Shown: piece after piece, positions 24,691-36,849 of the stretch | How the letters are laid out: every line of letters starts with the position of its first letter | Position numbering within the stretch: the first letter of the stretch is position 1 | From: Sternotherus odoratus | Taxonomy: Eukaryota; Chordata; Testudines; Kinosternidae | Reading direction: 5' to 3' | Length of the DNA: 64,000 nucleotides | NCBI GenBank assembly: GCA_032164245.1 | Contig: JAVMKO010000002.1 | Location: 55,771,840 to 55,835,839, forward strand | Translations under genes and position numbers: made by a program | Notes under the pieces: model-generated | Told to the model about the DNA's origin: nothing | What the model saw: only the letters and a program-made list of their open reading frames with translations | Database searches by the model: none

Positions 24691-27600
24691 AAGAAACCAA
24701 TAACACAATAGAGCCCTTTGCAGCTACATCTGAGGGAGGGAGAATCTTGTTGTTCTCACTATAGGTATTAAACCCACTCAACTTATTACTACACACAAGA
24801 GGAATACTGGAGCTGAATTATGATTAAACCAAAGTGATGACAAAGTACAGCCAATACCACCAAGATAACCTGATGGCACTAATTTGTAGAGAAGAAAATT
24901 TATCTCAGTGTAGAAGGGCCATATAAGACCTTCCACACCACTTATGTCCTGTGATGGAACTGCAAGCCATGCTATACTACCCTTGCACACCATAGCAGGC
25001 GTCAAACAGGTCAGCATCCAGGATAACACTAGGTGAGGGTTGGATTCGCCAGGGAGGGGCAACTGGATACAGTCGTTCTTATAACTACATAAATTGCCCC
25101 TATATAGGTTAGGGGAGAAGGCACAGGACAAAGAAGTTCTTTAGTCTTAATCCATGTTTCCTGCTTTCCTAAAATTATCCTATTTCCCCTGCATGAAGCA
25201 CAACTATTCAGACTTTGTGTAGGTGAAAAATGTTTTCTTCTTAGGAGTTAAGTAGTATGGGGAGCCTCACCTGGGCCTTTTGCACTGTGGCAAATTCCAC
25301 ACAAAATTAACCGTTTATGCAATGTTTTCCCTAATACCTCAAGTAAGGAATATAGATTTTTAAAAATCTATTTTAAGTTAGTCCTACAGAAACTGAATAA
25401 TAGGACAGATTTATATAGAACCAGACAGTATTGAAAAGTCTTTAGGGAAATATTGCAATGCTAGCTTTATAAACTAACATGACTGCTTTTCTTCTAAAAA
25501 CCTCACACAAGGAACAATGCAAAAATGATTAATTAATGGAAGTTGACATTCAATGAACAAGAGGTATGAAATTAAAAAATGACACATTCTAGTCCAGATT
25601 CATATCTCATTTAACTCTATTCAAACGAGTTGAATTACTCTGTAGTTAAATTGGTGTAAATAAAATCAGAATATTCTGTTAACTCAACTCTTTAAAATAT
25701 TTAGTGCAAATCAAGAGCGGGGTTTTGAATTTCCTTCCTATTGTGCATTCAATTAAAATTCTTACTGTTATTAAATATAGTCTGTTTTTATTTAATATGT
25801 TGTACATTGTATTTTTATATAGGGTCAGTAAGGACATATAATGAAAAAATACATTCCTTAAAACAAAGATTTTCACAAGATGTGAACTAGTAGATGCCAG
25901 AACTGTGTCTGAATTAGTGGACGCCAGAGTAAAGAAATCAAAGAGCTTTTATTATCTTGGCCACAAGGAATATCAGATTGAAGATCAAAATCAGGGTGGA
26001 AAAACTCTACAGTTCCCAGGAATTTAAAAAAAAAAAAACATTTGGATTGATAAATCCTTAATCCAGCCAACAGTGTTTGCTTTTCTGGAATGATTTATTA
26101 TAACCAATTCAGAAAAGTGCATATGTTTAATTTTTTAAAAATATGTTTGTAAAACTTGCCAAAAAAGAATGTCAACTTTAGGACAAAATGAATAACTGAT
26201 TAAAGGAACAATCTTCAAGGGAAAAAAATGAAACACTCACCGAGCGGGACGTAAAAAAGATGCTGTATATCCAGATTGAACATTTACAGGAGTGTGATGA
26301 CTGCAAAAATGCACTATTGTCTAGATGAACTCTATGATAGATTAGAATAAGAATATATTAAAATAATATTAATAACTGTTTTGTTATGACATAGTAGTTA
26401 TTTGTACAGTATTATAAATGTGCATGGCACTTTTGAGATAACCACAAAAATAATATGGAGATGCTTACAACCTAAATAAAAGTAACATGGCAAGTGAAGC
26501 AAAGGGTGAGGAATGGGACATAAGAACCTCACGATTACAGCAGTGAAAGATCATAAAATGTTTATTATAACGGACAGATCTTGTTAGCTCTTATTATTTG
26601 AATTAATGCATTGCGTTACTAATACATAGTGTAAATATCCTCGTCCCAGAGTATTTATCGACAAGCAGCATGTCATGAGCCAGATCCTGTTCCCTTTGTG
26701 CAACTCTGGTGATGAAAAGGGGGGCAGAAAGCTGCACTAATTAGGCAGCCGTTGATTTCCTTTGCGTGGGAGGCACCCCATCTGGAATAGAGCTAGAATA
26801 GGTACTTCTCCACCTCCCCTTCCTAATCTTGCTGTGGTCGAGACACACCAGGATGGCAGGTGCATGGTCAGAATACTCTGACAATCCCTATTGATGCAAT
26901 GACTCCTCAGGGCTGCTAAAAGCCAGTTCAATTTAGAAGAGCCCAGAGGCTACTCTATACTGCAGCCCAGAGGCTACTCTATACAAGCTGCTGCCCCCTT
27001 GGCTACCTCAGGAATTGAGGAAGTGAAAATTTGACTTAAAGCCACTTTTACTTCCCCATGTTGGGTCCTGGCACCAGTCACAGATAAACTAGAACCAAGG
27101 ATCTGGCCTCTTATTTTTGTGTGTGATTGCTAGTATTTCTTCCAAAAGTGTCGCACCTGGAATCTGCTGCATTGGAACTTAAGCTTCATTTCCTCCAGTG
27201 TTACTATTCTGAGCAGTGCTGAAAAATACCCATTCATGTAGGAGCAAATCAAAAGTATTTAAACACTCATCATTATTTGCATAGGATCTCAGAGTTGGGG
27301 TATGGCTTCTGCTGATTTTATCATCAGCTGTTACTAATCAGTGTTATGGTTCAACCTTATCGTGAGAGATGTGTGTAACCTGTCTAAATGTTATTCCTTC
27401 AGTGGGTGACATTGATGTTCCTTCGGCTGCGTTGTGTTTGCCAAGTGACATTCTCTGTGAACTTCTTTTGGCAGTTCATACGTGAAGGGGTTTTGTTATT
27501 CTTCTTTGAAATGTAGTGGTAGAGTTTTTTATTTTGGGGAACAGTGTCAAGTTGGGCTATCTCAGGAGGAATACATTGGAATTGACAAACAATGAATAAC

Positions 27601-28005
27601 TGACATCAAGCATAATTAATACTTGTATTATGACTTTGGTATGTCATTTAAAAAAAATACACATCTCTGTTACCTTGCAGGAAAGAAGAGTCAGAAAGAA
27701 TAACAGAAATGGAGAAGTGAAGATAGCAGTAAAAAGGAGTGTGGAAAAGGAGAGTGAAGAGAACACAGAGAAAAGAGGGAGAAAATAATGTAATAATTCA
27801 ATGGATTGATAATTGTAATAATTCAATGAATGGATTCAAACTGATAGACGATGTGAAAGAGCAAGAGAGCGACTGAGCATGAGAAAGAACTATGATGACA
27901 AATAGGGGAGAAAAATTAAGGAGAAACAAATATATTTGCATAATTATTCTGTATTACTGTATGTAACAAGGGAGCATTCAAAGAGTCTATAAATATCCTC
28001 AAACT
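24691..28005. other. unassigned AT-rich sequence
   Basis: No element or exon recognised. A small direct duplication of about 23 nt (GCCCAGAGGCTACTCTATAC twice) sits at 26941-26983. A short dispersed repeat resembling 'AGTTGAATTACTCTGTAGTTAAATTGGTGTAAAT' is near 25630. Confidence 0.4.
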
Positions 28006-28339
28006 AGGGCTGTCAAGCGATTATAAAAATTAATTGTGATTAATCACACAATCATGCTGTTAAACAATAATAAAATACCACTTATTTAAATATTTGTGGA
28101 GGTTTTCTACATTTTCATATATTGATTTCAATTATAACAGAATACAAAGTGTACAGTGCTCATTTTATTTTTATTACAAATATTTGCACTGTTAAAAAAC
28201 AAAAGAAATAGCATTTTTCAATTTACCTAATATGAGTACTGCAATGCAATCTCTATCATGAAATTTGAACTTACAAATGTAGAATTAGGTTAAAAAAAAT
28301 AACTGTATTAAAAAATAATACAATGTACAACTTTCGAGC

Positions 28340-28985
28340 CTACAAGTCTGCTCAGTCCTACTTCCTGTTCAGACAAACAAGTTTGTTTACATTTGCAGGA
28401 AACAATGCTGCCCACTTCTTTACAATGTCACCTGAAAATGAGAACAGGCATTTGCATGGCACTGTTGTAGATGCGTTGCGAGATATTTACATGCCAGATG
28501 CGCTAAATATTCATATTCCCTTCATGCTTCAACCACCATTCCAGAGGACATAAGTCCATACTGATGCCAGGTTCTTCTCTATCACAATCCAAAGCAGTGC
28601 GGAGTGATGCATTTTCATTTTCATTATCTTAGTTAGATGCCACCAGCAGAAGGCTGGCATTCTTTTTTGGTAGTTTGGTAGTGTTGCTCTTTTAAGACTT
28701 CTGAAAGCATGCTCCAGACCTCGTCCCTCTCAGATTTTGGAAGGCATCTCAGATTCTTAAACCTTGAATTGAGTGCAGTAGCTATCTTTAGAAATCTCAT
28801 ATTTGGTACCTTCTTTTCATTTTGTCAAATCAGCAGTGAAAGTGCTTTAGAATGAACAACATGTATTGGGGCATCACCTGAAATGGCTGTAACATGAAAT
28901 ATATGGCACTATGCAGATAAAACAGAGCAGGAGATAAATTCTCCTCCCAGAAGTTCAGTCACGAATGTAATGAACACATTATTTT
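28340..28985 (-). pseudogene. hAT transposase fragment, original copy
   Basis: On the minus strand the conceptual translation gives, from right to left, the FVTELLGGE-like start seen in copy 1, MRFLKIATALNSRFKNLRCLP, a serine/acid-rich linker and then the hAT C-terminal block, with several stops and frame changes. This reads straight through the centre into the left arm, so the left arm is the native 3' end and the right arm is the added inverted copy. Confidence 0.65.
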
Positions 28986-28988
28986 TTA

Positions 28989-29204
28989 ATGAGAGTCATC
29001 AGCATGGAAGCATGTCCTCTGGAATGGTGGCCGAAGCATGAAGGGACAAATGAATGTTTAGCCTATCTGGCACATAAATACTTTGCAATGCCAGCTACAA
29101 ATGTGCCATACAAATGCCTGTTCTCACTTTCTAGTGACGTAAATAAGAACCAGGCAGCATTATCTCCTGTAAAAGCAAGCAAAATTGTCTTAGTGATTGG
29201 CTGA
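28989..29204 (+). pseudogene. hAT C-terminal dimerisation domain in the inverted arm
   Basis: A 71-codon frame with PLEWWPKHEG near residue 11, LAYLAHKYFAMPAT and VPYKCLFSLSSDV, then a lysine-rich tail: the hallmark hAT C-terminal pattern (LEWW ... LA..A.KYL..PA..VP..RLFS). It faces the opposite way to the rest of the transposase in this copy, so it cannot be part of one transcript-sense ORF. It ends shortly after KIVLVIG. Confidence 0.75.
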
Positions 29205-29593
29205 ACAGGAAGTAGGACTGAGTGGGCTTATAGGCTCTCATGTTTTACATTGTTTTGTTTGAGTGCAGTTATGTAACAAAAAAAATTCTACATTTGTAAG
29301 TTACACTTTCACGATAAAGAGATTGCACTACAGTACTTGTATGAGGTGAATTAAAAATACTATTACTTGTATCATTTTTACAATGCAAATATTTGTAATA
29401 AAACTAAAGTGAGCGCCGTACACTGTGTTATGTGTTGTAATTGAAACCAATATATCTGAAAGTGTAGAAAAACATCCAAAAATATTTAATAAAGTTAAAC
29501 TGATATTCTATTGTTTAGAAGTGTGATTAAAATAGTGATTAATTGGGATTTTTTTTAGTTAATCATGAGTTAACTGTGATTAATCAACAGCCT

Positions 29594-31130
29594 TACTCCA
29601 AACTAAAGACCTGCTCCAATGACGTATGTGTGCTTAGCTTAACATATTATGAATAGTCCCGATAACTTCAAAGATACTTCCCTATTACTCAAGAACTGTC
29701 AAAGGATGTGCTTTAAATTACACTAAACTCTAATGCAGGAGCAGAAGTGTGTGCATGTAAAAAGACTGACACTTTCCCCTCTTCTCAGAAGCAATTGGGG
29801 AAGAATGAGTCACACTTCTCTTCTGCCAGGAATTCCTGCAAAGACTGAACCACCAGGGGACCTGGTACAATGATTGCTGAGGTGCAGGACTGTGGGAGGG
29901 GAAATTATCTTAATTTGGGTCACTAGAGAAGCCCTGCAGCAAAGTCTGCCATTGGGCAATGTTGGTAAGATTAGCTATAGTCCATTAAAGAAGCCATGTA
30001 TTGATGACAAAAACAAAATATGCAACTGCATAGGGAGCTTTTGAAGCGATTCGTATTTATAGAAGGTTGTTCTTTCTTCCCACTGTGTCAATTACTGTCT
30101 CCATCATCAGGAAGAAACATAATGTAGCAGGCTGAAAAATCTATAAATGCTACAATATCATCAGAAATTGGAATCCTTACTTTAAAAAACCAGAAGGCAG
30201 AGAGATGGGGCACTTCTTATATGGATAGGTTAATGCACTGAGATGCAATACCAGCTCCACTGTGGTTATGTGATGCTGTATTACATTTAAACAAGAGGTT
30301 GGGTTTTTTTAGGAAAACTAGTCAGATAAGGTTCTTCAGATTAGTTAAACCATATGTTCAATTTGTGTGGACTGAACAACAAAGCAAGATGAAAAATACC
30401 CGAAAAATACCCATGTTTGCCATTATTGTAACTCATGGAAAGGCTTCTCTGTTCATCTGCAGCCCACCCAAGAGGCAAACCTCTGATATAGAGAAAAAGG
30501 GTGATTAATGTTAAACCAGACAACTGAGTCAGGAAACTGTATTCTATTCCTGGCTCCACCATGGACTTGCTCTAAGATCTTGGGAATATTCCAACATTTA
30601 CACTTCCAAATGTGGCCACTAATTTAGGGTCTCCTATTTGCAACACCGAAGGGTTGGTTCTCAGAGGTACCGACCACTTACAGCTTCACATCAAGTCAAT
30701 GGGAGATACAGCTGCTAAGCACCTTTGAAAATCAAACCCTGGTATTCTCAAGGTGAGCACCCAATAAATGAGGTGCCCAAAATTAGTGACTGCTTTTGAA
30801 AATTTGGGCCTTAACTTCTCTTATTTGCTTTAAAATAAGCATTCCCTTAATTCATAGGGCTTCTTGTAGTAATGTTTGTAAATCATGATTAAATCCTTGG
30901 ATAGAAGGTGATGTGCAGTGTAAGTATGAAGTATTATTATTGTATAAAAGATTGGTCAATTAGTAATCTACTGTTCATGATCAGTTTTACATTATGAAAT
31001 CACATAGATCAGGTAGAAGCATAAAATTAAAGGTATTTGATTTCACATCAGAATAGAGGTTATTTATAGTTACTTTGTAGATATGTAGTATTCTCCCAAT
31101 AAAATCCTCAGATTGCAAGTATATTATAAT
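29594..31130. repeat. mostly unassigned; MIR-like and unclassified repeat traces at 30500-30840
   Basis: TATTCCTGGCTCCACCATGG near 30544 resembles a MIR segment. AGCACCTTTGAAAATCAAACC and GCCCAAAATTAGTGACTGC (30718-30800) belong to a dispersed repeat frequent in turtles and birds that I cannot name. Confidence 0.45.
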
Positions 31131-31417
31131 CAGGGATCCTAGTTTTCCCCGTGATAAGACCTGCAAAATTCTCTGATATAAAAAACATAAAAATCAGTGT
31201 TTTTCTGCAATTAAAATGAAATGCTGAACTTTAGCTTCTCTAGCTACAATATATATAGGGTATTGTTTGAACACAATACAGATGGGATAATGGTGGCTTG
31301 GATAAATGGGATTCTACTGGCTATGTTTTTATTTTTCAAAAAATGTAAAAACTAAAGATTCTCTGTAAACAACAAATTCTACATTTTTCTGCAACAAACA
31401 GATTTCTAGGATCCCTG
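31131..31417. mobile_element. hAT-type MITE with perfect 8-bp target duplication
   Basis: TIRs CAGGGATCCTAG at 31131 and CTAGGATCCCTG ending at 31417. Flanks ATTATAAT at 31123-31130 and ATTATAAT at 31418-31425 are identical. The 287-bp interior is AT-rich and non-coding. Confidence 0.92.
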
Positions 31418-31425
31418 ATTATAAT

Positions 31426-32612
31426 TAATAAGGTGTCCTGAATGAGAAAATGCTGTGCAAAGATAGGATAGCCTTACACTAGTCTGTTTATCGTTATGGT
31501 AACTTTACAGTATCCAAAAATGTGTTATAGAAGAAAGCCTGGAAATGAAGGAGAAAGAATGTTTACTTATTCTTGCTCTATGTAGTTAATGAAATTGCTC
31601 GTGAAAAAGAATGAGATATCTGATTCTCACTTTTCCAAGTAGGAGGTGTTTTATTAAAGTAGCCATAAATTTGGGACAGATCCTATTTTTCTCATTCACC
31701 CAAAATTCCATTGGCTCTAGAGAGTTTTTTGCCTTGATATGAATGATTTGGGTGCACAGGGAAGGAAGGAATAGTTCAGATGTTGTTCACACAGTTATAA
31801 TGCTCTAATAGTACACATGGCTAGAGGAAAAATACTGTGTAATGTATGCTAGCAAGTTGTCATCACACCACATGCAGCACTTTACTTACATTCATATTTC
31901 CTGGCTATACAAATGTTTATTCTAGTTACTGTACAGCACCCTAATTCAGGAAGGCATCCCTATTCAGAAAGGGTGCTTACAACATGCTAAACTTTAAGTA
32001 TATGCTTCTGGGAATGGACTTAAGCATATGCTTCTGGGAATGGACTTAAGCATATGCTTAGGTGCTTTCCTGAAATGTGGACAAGTGTATGTAATTTTAT
32101 TAATTAAAATATAAACAGAATAATATTAGCTTTTTTCTTGTTAATACTACAGATTTTAAGGTACGCAGATTTTAAAGAGTTACAAAAAGCATTAATGAAA
32201 TTCAGGACTACACCAGGATAAGCTTCTTCCTAGATCTCTAAATAATTATGAAGGGTGCATTTATTTGAGCATTCTTGGACAAAGTTTTAACACTGTTTTG
32301 GAATGTTTTTGATTTATTAAGTGACTTGGAATATTATGATGTACCTTTCTGATGTTTGACAAAGGTGTTATTAATATGATTTATTCCTAAAAGTGATAAA
32401 ACTGTATTGCTAATCTTCATGTTTCTGTAATAAATCTTTACTATTTTGTTCTAATACACATTTTCGATATTGTAGAATTCACTTTTTACTTCATTTTATC
32501 CCCTTGGGCTCAGCAACTCCTTATGATAAATGCCCCCAAATGAAACAGCTGTTCTTTAGCACAAAAATTGGCAAATCTTATTAAAATTTATAGGCAGATG
32601 CACAGAAGAATA
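31426..32612. other. unassigned sequence with a short tandem duplication
   Basis: TATGCTTCTGGGAATGGACTTAAGCA is present twice in tandem at about 31999-32055. The surrounding 'AAGCATATGCTTAGGTGC' resembles a dispersed turtle/bird repeat. Nothing else recognised. Confidence 0.4.
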
Positions 32613-32614
32613 TA

Positions 32615-33564
32615 CAGGAACTTCTCACTTAACGTTGTAGTTATGTTCCTGAAAAATCTGACTTTAAGCGAAACGATGTTAAGCAAATCCAATTTCCCCA
32701 TAAGAATTAATGTAAATGAGGGGGTTAGGTTCCAGAGAAATTTTTTTCACCAGACAAAAGAAAAAAACACATAGTATAAATTTTAAACAAACAATTTAAT
32801 ACTGGTACACAGTGATGATGATTGAGAAGCTTGGTTGAGGTGGAGGAGTCAGAGGGTGGGATATTTCCCAGGGAATGCTTCACAAGTGCTAAATGGTAAG
32901 CCAGTTTTGGCTAAGCCCTCAAGGCTTAACACATTGTTGTTAATGTAGCCTCTCACTCTACAGCAGGGAGACAGCATAGCAGACAGATACAGACAGACAC
33001 ACACCTTGAGTGTGGGAAAGAGAGACAGATGCATACTGCCCCTTTAAGCTGACTGCATTCTTAAGCACATTGTCTTTTTTAGTGGATCAGGAAGTTGAGA
33101 CAGCAACAGCTGCCGGAAGCTGTCTCTCTTCCTCTGTGTCTCCAGCGTGCTATACATGGAGAAGGGGTAAGTGGGGTGCAGGAGAAAGGAGGAGAGGGAC
33201 ACCCTGGCACTAGCCCCCCCTCCTCATGCCCCTGCACAGCAAGCAGGAGGCATGGGGAGCAACTCCAAGGCGGAGGGTAGGAGCAGCTCATGGCAGTGGG
33301 GGGAGGGACAGCTGAACTGCCGCAATATATAGCCTACTGGGCGACTGCTGCACAGGGAACTTAGGGGAGAGGGAGGATGTGGGGGGGCTGCTGGTCCACT
33401 CTGGTTCCAAGCCCCCACCAGCTAGCTGCAATGGGCTGTTCTTCCTGCAAACAGTGGACAGAGCAGGCAGCCAAATTATGTTAGAATGAGCATATTCCCT
33501 AATTGATCAGCAACGTAACAATGAAACAACATTAACCAGAACAACTTTAAGTGAGGTGTTCCTG
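32615..33564 (-). mobile_element. Tigger/pogo-like family A, second copy (950 bp)
   Basis: The ends CAGGAACTTCTCACTTAACG and ...CTTTAAGTGAGGTGTTCCTG are flanked by TA (32613-32614 and 33565-33566). It is the reverse-oriented counterpart of 3840-5698 without the nested insertions; its intact ACCAGTATTAAATT-equivalent at about 32794-32806 is the empty site for family B. ORFs inside (serine/proline-rich, both strands) are not conserved with the first copy in any obvious way. Confidence 0.88.
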
Positions 33565-33566
33565 TA

Positions 33567-34662
33567 GCATACACTATGGTATGACTCTTAAAGACAGTGA
33601 TGTTTTGGTTTGTGTATTTTCTATCGAGAGAGAATGAATGCATTGTAGAGGGATTTGGGGAAGCAGTCTCTGAAAATACATTTATTACACCCATAACATT
33701 TCCAGTGCTAGCCAGTTGGTCATGGACTGGACCCCTGAGCACACCACTAACCAATCCAAACATGCCCCAGCAGGAACAACAGGGCAGGACATTATGGAGC
33801 ATAAGAAGCTCCATTATGGTTGCTTTCTCCAAGGATGTGCTGTGGGGTGAGGGAGAAAGTCACTCCCTGCATTCCCTCTTCCACTTCCTCCCACCCACTG
33901 AGATAGTCTCCCAATCACACTACCACTCAGAGATAGCCATAATATTTTCCACATCACATTTTGTGTCTGGACAGTCAAACACGGGGAAGACTTATGCCTC
34001 AATCTGATTACAAAGCAACTCTGTAAACTAGCAGAAGGGAAGTTTCTCAGTTCAGGAGTGATTCAGGCAGGAATAGTATAAACAAGTCAACAAGAATAAT
34101 GCAAATAGAAAAAGTACATTTTGTTATGGAAAGTGCCTCCTGCTATGGAACTAGCCACCCTTAGATATTTATAATGGACCAAAGTGTTAAGTTTTCCATT
34201 TTATGGGTACACTGGTGGGAAGAAAACAGTCTTACTTAGATAAAATAAATGTGATTTTTTAAAAAAACTTATTTCTTTATCCACTATTTTTGTAATAAAC
34301 ATAGAACACATGATACCTCAAGTGTATTTTTGCTGGTAATACAGAATGTTTGTCAGTCCCTCCAAGGTCACAACTACTTTGCTCTGTATCACTGTCCTGA
34401 CTCTATGGTAGAAATTGAAACTGTTCATAAGAGAGCTTATAGTATAAACAAGTATCCTTCTAGCCACCATAAAGCTTTACATGAAAGAATCAATTCCCTC
34501 AGAGTATACCCACAACATTCGAGCCATATGGTAATTTTGTCATTTGGAGTTTTTTTAAATTTCAAAGTATTTTGTACTATTTGGCTGCATAAGAAGATTT
34601 GCTGACTTAATATTAAAAATATGGACCATTTAAAGTCTTAGGCATTTTATATAGTATATGCC
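33567..34662. other. unassigned sequence
   Basis: A 136-codon plus-strand ORF at 33597-34007 has no recognisable domain or splice context. Treated as non-coding. Confidence 0.3.
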
Positions 34663-34983
34663 CAGGGCTGGTGCAAGGATTTTTGCACCCTAGGTGAAAC
34701 TTCCACCTTGAGCACTCCCCCTTTCCAGGGAGCCCTGCTGGTGGCAGCTCCCCGCCCTCCTTCCCCCTCACCTCTCCTCCCCCACTAGCAATGTCAGTTT
34801 CAGCCTGGAGTGGCTTCTCCTGCACTGGGAGAGAGAGTCTGAGGGCTGCAGGTGTCAACATGCCATGGGCAGCCCAGCCCAGGAATGCTTTAAACATTTT
34901 TTGGGGGCACTGCTTTTTGGTGAACCCAAATCTTGGCACCCTAGGCAACTGCCTAGTTTGCCTAATGGGTTGTACCGCCCCTG
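34663..34983. mobile_element. hAT-type MITE (CAGGGCTGGTGCAAGG family), perfect 8-bp duplication
   Basis: Begins CAGGGCTGGTGCAAGGAT and ends GGGTTGTACCGCCCCTG. TATATGCC flanks both sides (34655-34662, 34984-34991). Internal CACCCTAGGTGAAACTTCC and CACCCTAGGCAACTGCC are shared with the 41144-41634 copy. Confidence 0.92.
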
Positions 34984-34991
34984 TATATGCC

Positions 34992-36057
34992 ACTAATTAG
35001 CTGATTAATGAAGACTGATGGGAACCGTCTCCACCTGAGTCAAAGTATATAATAAAAAAGCTACTACTAAATCTGAAAATGCTTGAAATAAAATATACCC
35101 AGCAAAGAGGAAGTTTCATTTAATTTATATATCATAAGTTTGGTGTTAAAAGTTTTTCTTGATAATAAATCCATCTCATTTGACTTAAGTGATCCAAAAA
35201 CTATATATTTTACTGGTGGGTAATATAATATAGCTTTTATGTAACTTCCAATGTAATAAGGTGAGCTTTTATTTTCTTAAAAAAGACCCTTTAGAGCTCT
35301 GCTCACTGGGTTTCCTGTAAGGAATACAGTTAATCAGAATTAAAGCCCTCTTTCTAAAGAATGGCCATTAACAGTGATTGACACATTTATGCTTAATTCC
35401 AAGAAGAGATTCTATAAGGTGCAGAGCACCAACATTTTGACCTGAGAAGCAATGATTAAGAATCATAGTGTGGACGTAAACTTTTTTCTCCCAGATAATG
35501 TCTGTGATCTCTTGGACTACTGAGAATCTATCCCTCTACTTCCTCTTTGGTATCTCCCCTATTTCTTACAGGTCCCCATAAGACTGACCTTTCCACTACA
35601 GAAGAGAGTAGATAAAGCTCCTTCCAGATTCTGTCAATGCCTCTTCATGACATTCCCCACTTTCAGAGGGTACTAGTAAAATGAAATATGAAGGACTTCT
35701 CTCTTATCCTATGAGCTGAGTCTGCAGACTTCCTGCATTTGCTGGCTTAGATTCTCTACAATGAATTTAGACTCTACCATCCTTTCCATGGTAGGTAAAG
35801 TACTACAAAGCAGCAGTGCCTCCTTTTGCAACTAGAAAGCCAGCCCAGCCCTAATGGTTTATTTTTGAAAAGCCTTGGGATTTGCTACTCCCCCTTGTAC
35901 CTTTTCAGCAGCACATAGGAGAGATACTGCCAGCTAGACCAGACAGCCGATCACTGTGTTATCTAAATGATACACAGGAATAAAAGAATAAGTCTCAGCT
36001 GCCATTCCTCTGAACAGCGATTAGAAAAAGCAATGTATACACACCAACTGTAAAGGC
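34992..36057. other. unassigned sequence
   Basis: AT-rich then mixed; nothing recognised. Confidence 0.3.
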
Positions 36058-36530
36058 CATCTCGTGGGTGGCCTGTGGGCACGGGGTGAGCGGCTCAGTA
36101 TTTGGACTGGAGGTCTGAAGATTGGGTCAAGCCAGGTCAAAACTGCAAAGTCAGAGTCCCTTACCAAATTGAGAGCATGAGGGGAGAGTTGGGGCTGGGA
36201 TCAGAGTCAGTAACGGTCCTAAGCCAAAGCCTGTAAACCAAGATTAGGTGTCAGGAGCCAGACTGGGGCTGATAACTAAGTGTCAGGGAACAAGGAGAGT
36301 TGTAGCAAGGAGTGGTGAGCAGGGCCCAAGACAGAAGCACACCAGAAGTCTGTATTGCTCAGTCAACTCCCAGAACTGGCTTCCTGGTTTATATGGAAAG
36401 TACCAGCCAATCAGGGAATCAGAGTTCTGTTGCTCATCCCCCTTAGGGCAGGATTGGGTTTGAGGAGGAATGGTGGCTTGATGGTTGGTTTCTTGCCCTC
36501 CTAATAGCACTCTTTTCACAAGAAGGTGTC
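36058..36530 (-). mobile_element. LTR-like part of the Ty3/gypsy element
   Basis: On the minus strand this holds CTGATTGGCTGGTACTTTCC, ATATAAACC (TATA-like) and GCAATACAGACTTCTGGTG, followed by a TCAG-rich, non-coding region, resembling turtle gypsy LTRs as I remember them. It lies at the 3' side of the pol remnants. A matching LTR on the other side was not recognised, so the call rests on position and style. Confidence 0.4.
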
Positions 36531-36654
36531 AGCATTTCCATTTTGGGGACCAGCTCAGTAGATGTGAACCCTGTTTTTCTCTTGGTCAGGTTCACTGTAG
36601 CTGCCTTTGGTTTAACACTTGGGCCTTGCAGTGATAAATAATAAAAATAAATGG

Positions 36655-36849
36655 AGATATACCAATCTCCTAGAACTGGAAAGACCTTGAAGGTCATCGA
36701 GTCCAGTCCCCTGCCTACACTAGCAGGTTCGAGTACTGTCCCCTGACAGATTTTTTGCCCCAGATCCCTAAATGGCCCCCTCAAGGATTGAACTCACAAC
36801 TCTGGGTTTAGCAGGCCAATGCTCAAACCACTGAGCTATCCCTCCCCCA
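36655..36849 (-). mobile_element. tRNA-derived SINE (second type) with CR1-like tail
   Basis: Minus strand: GGGATAGCTCAGTGGTTTGAG (A box) and GTTGTGAGTTCAATCC (B box; complement of 36785-36800), then a unique body and the CR1-type tail GGACTGGACTCGATGACC...TCCAGTTCTAGGAG. It interrupts the gypsy RNase H region, so it is younger than that element. The tRNA head differs from the SINE at 22026-22222. Confidence 0.85.

Larger units (their letters stand above)
28006..29593 (-). mobile_element. hAT transposon copy 2 with ~0.6-kb palindromic arms
   Basis: Starts AGGGCTGTCAAGCGATTA at 28006 and ends ATTAATCAACAGCCT at about 29593. Flanks CTCAAACT and CTCCAAACT could be a decayed 8-bp duplication. 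The left arm (to about 28556) and right arm (from about 28988) are inverted copies over their whole length: CCATTCCAGAGGACATAAG near 28537 against CATGTCCTCTGGAATGG near 29011. Both arms contain transposase C-terminal coding sequence. The central 430 nt carry more transposase coding, on the minus strand. Confidence 0.85.

Noticed and set aside
33597..34007. 136-codon plus-strand ORF
   Set aside because: No domain, no splice context, and overlapping open frames on the other strand; a chance ORF is likely.
36785..36849. Possible tRNA gene (A and B boxes), likewise at 22162-22222
   Set aside because: Both continue into a CR1-type tail and lack proper acceptor and D-arm pairing; they are SINE heads.
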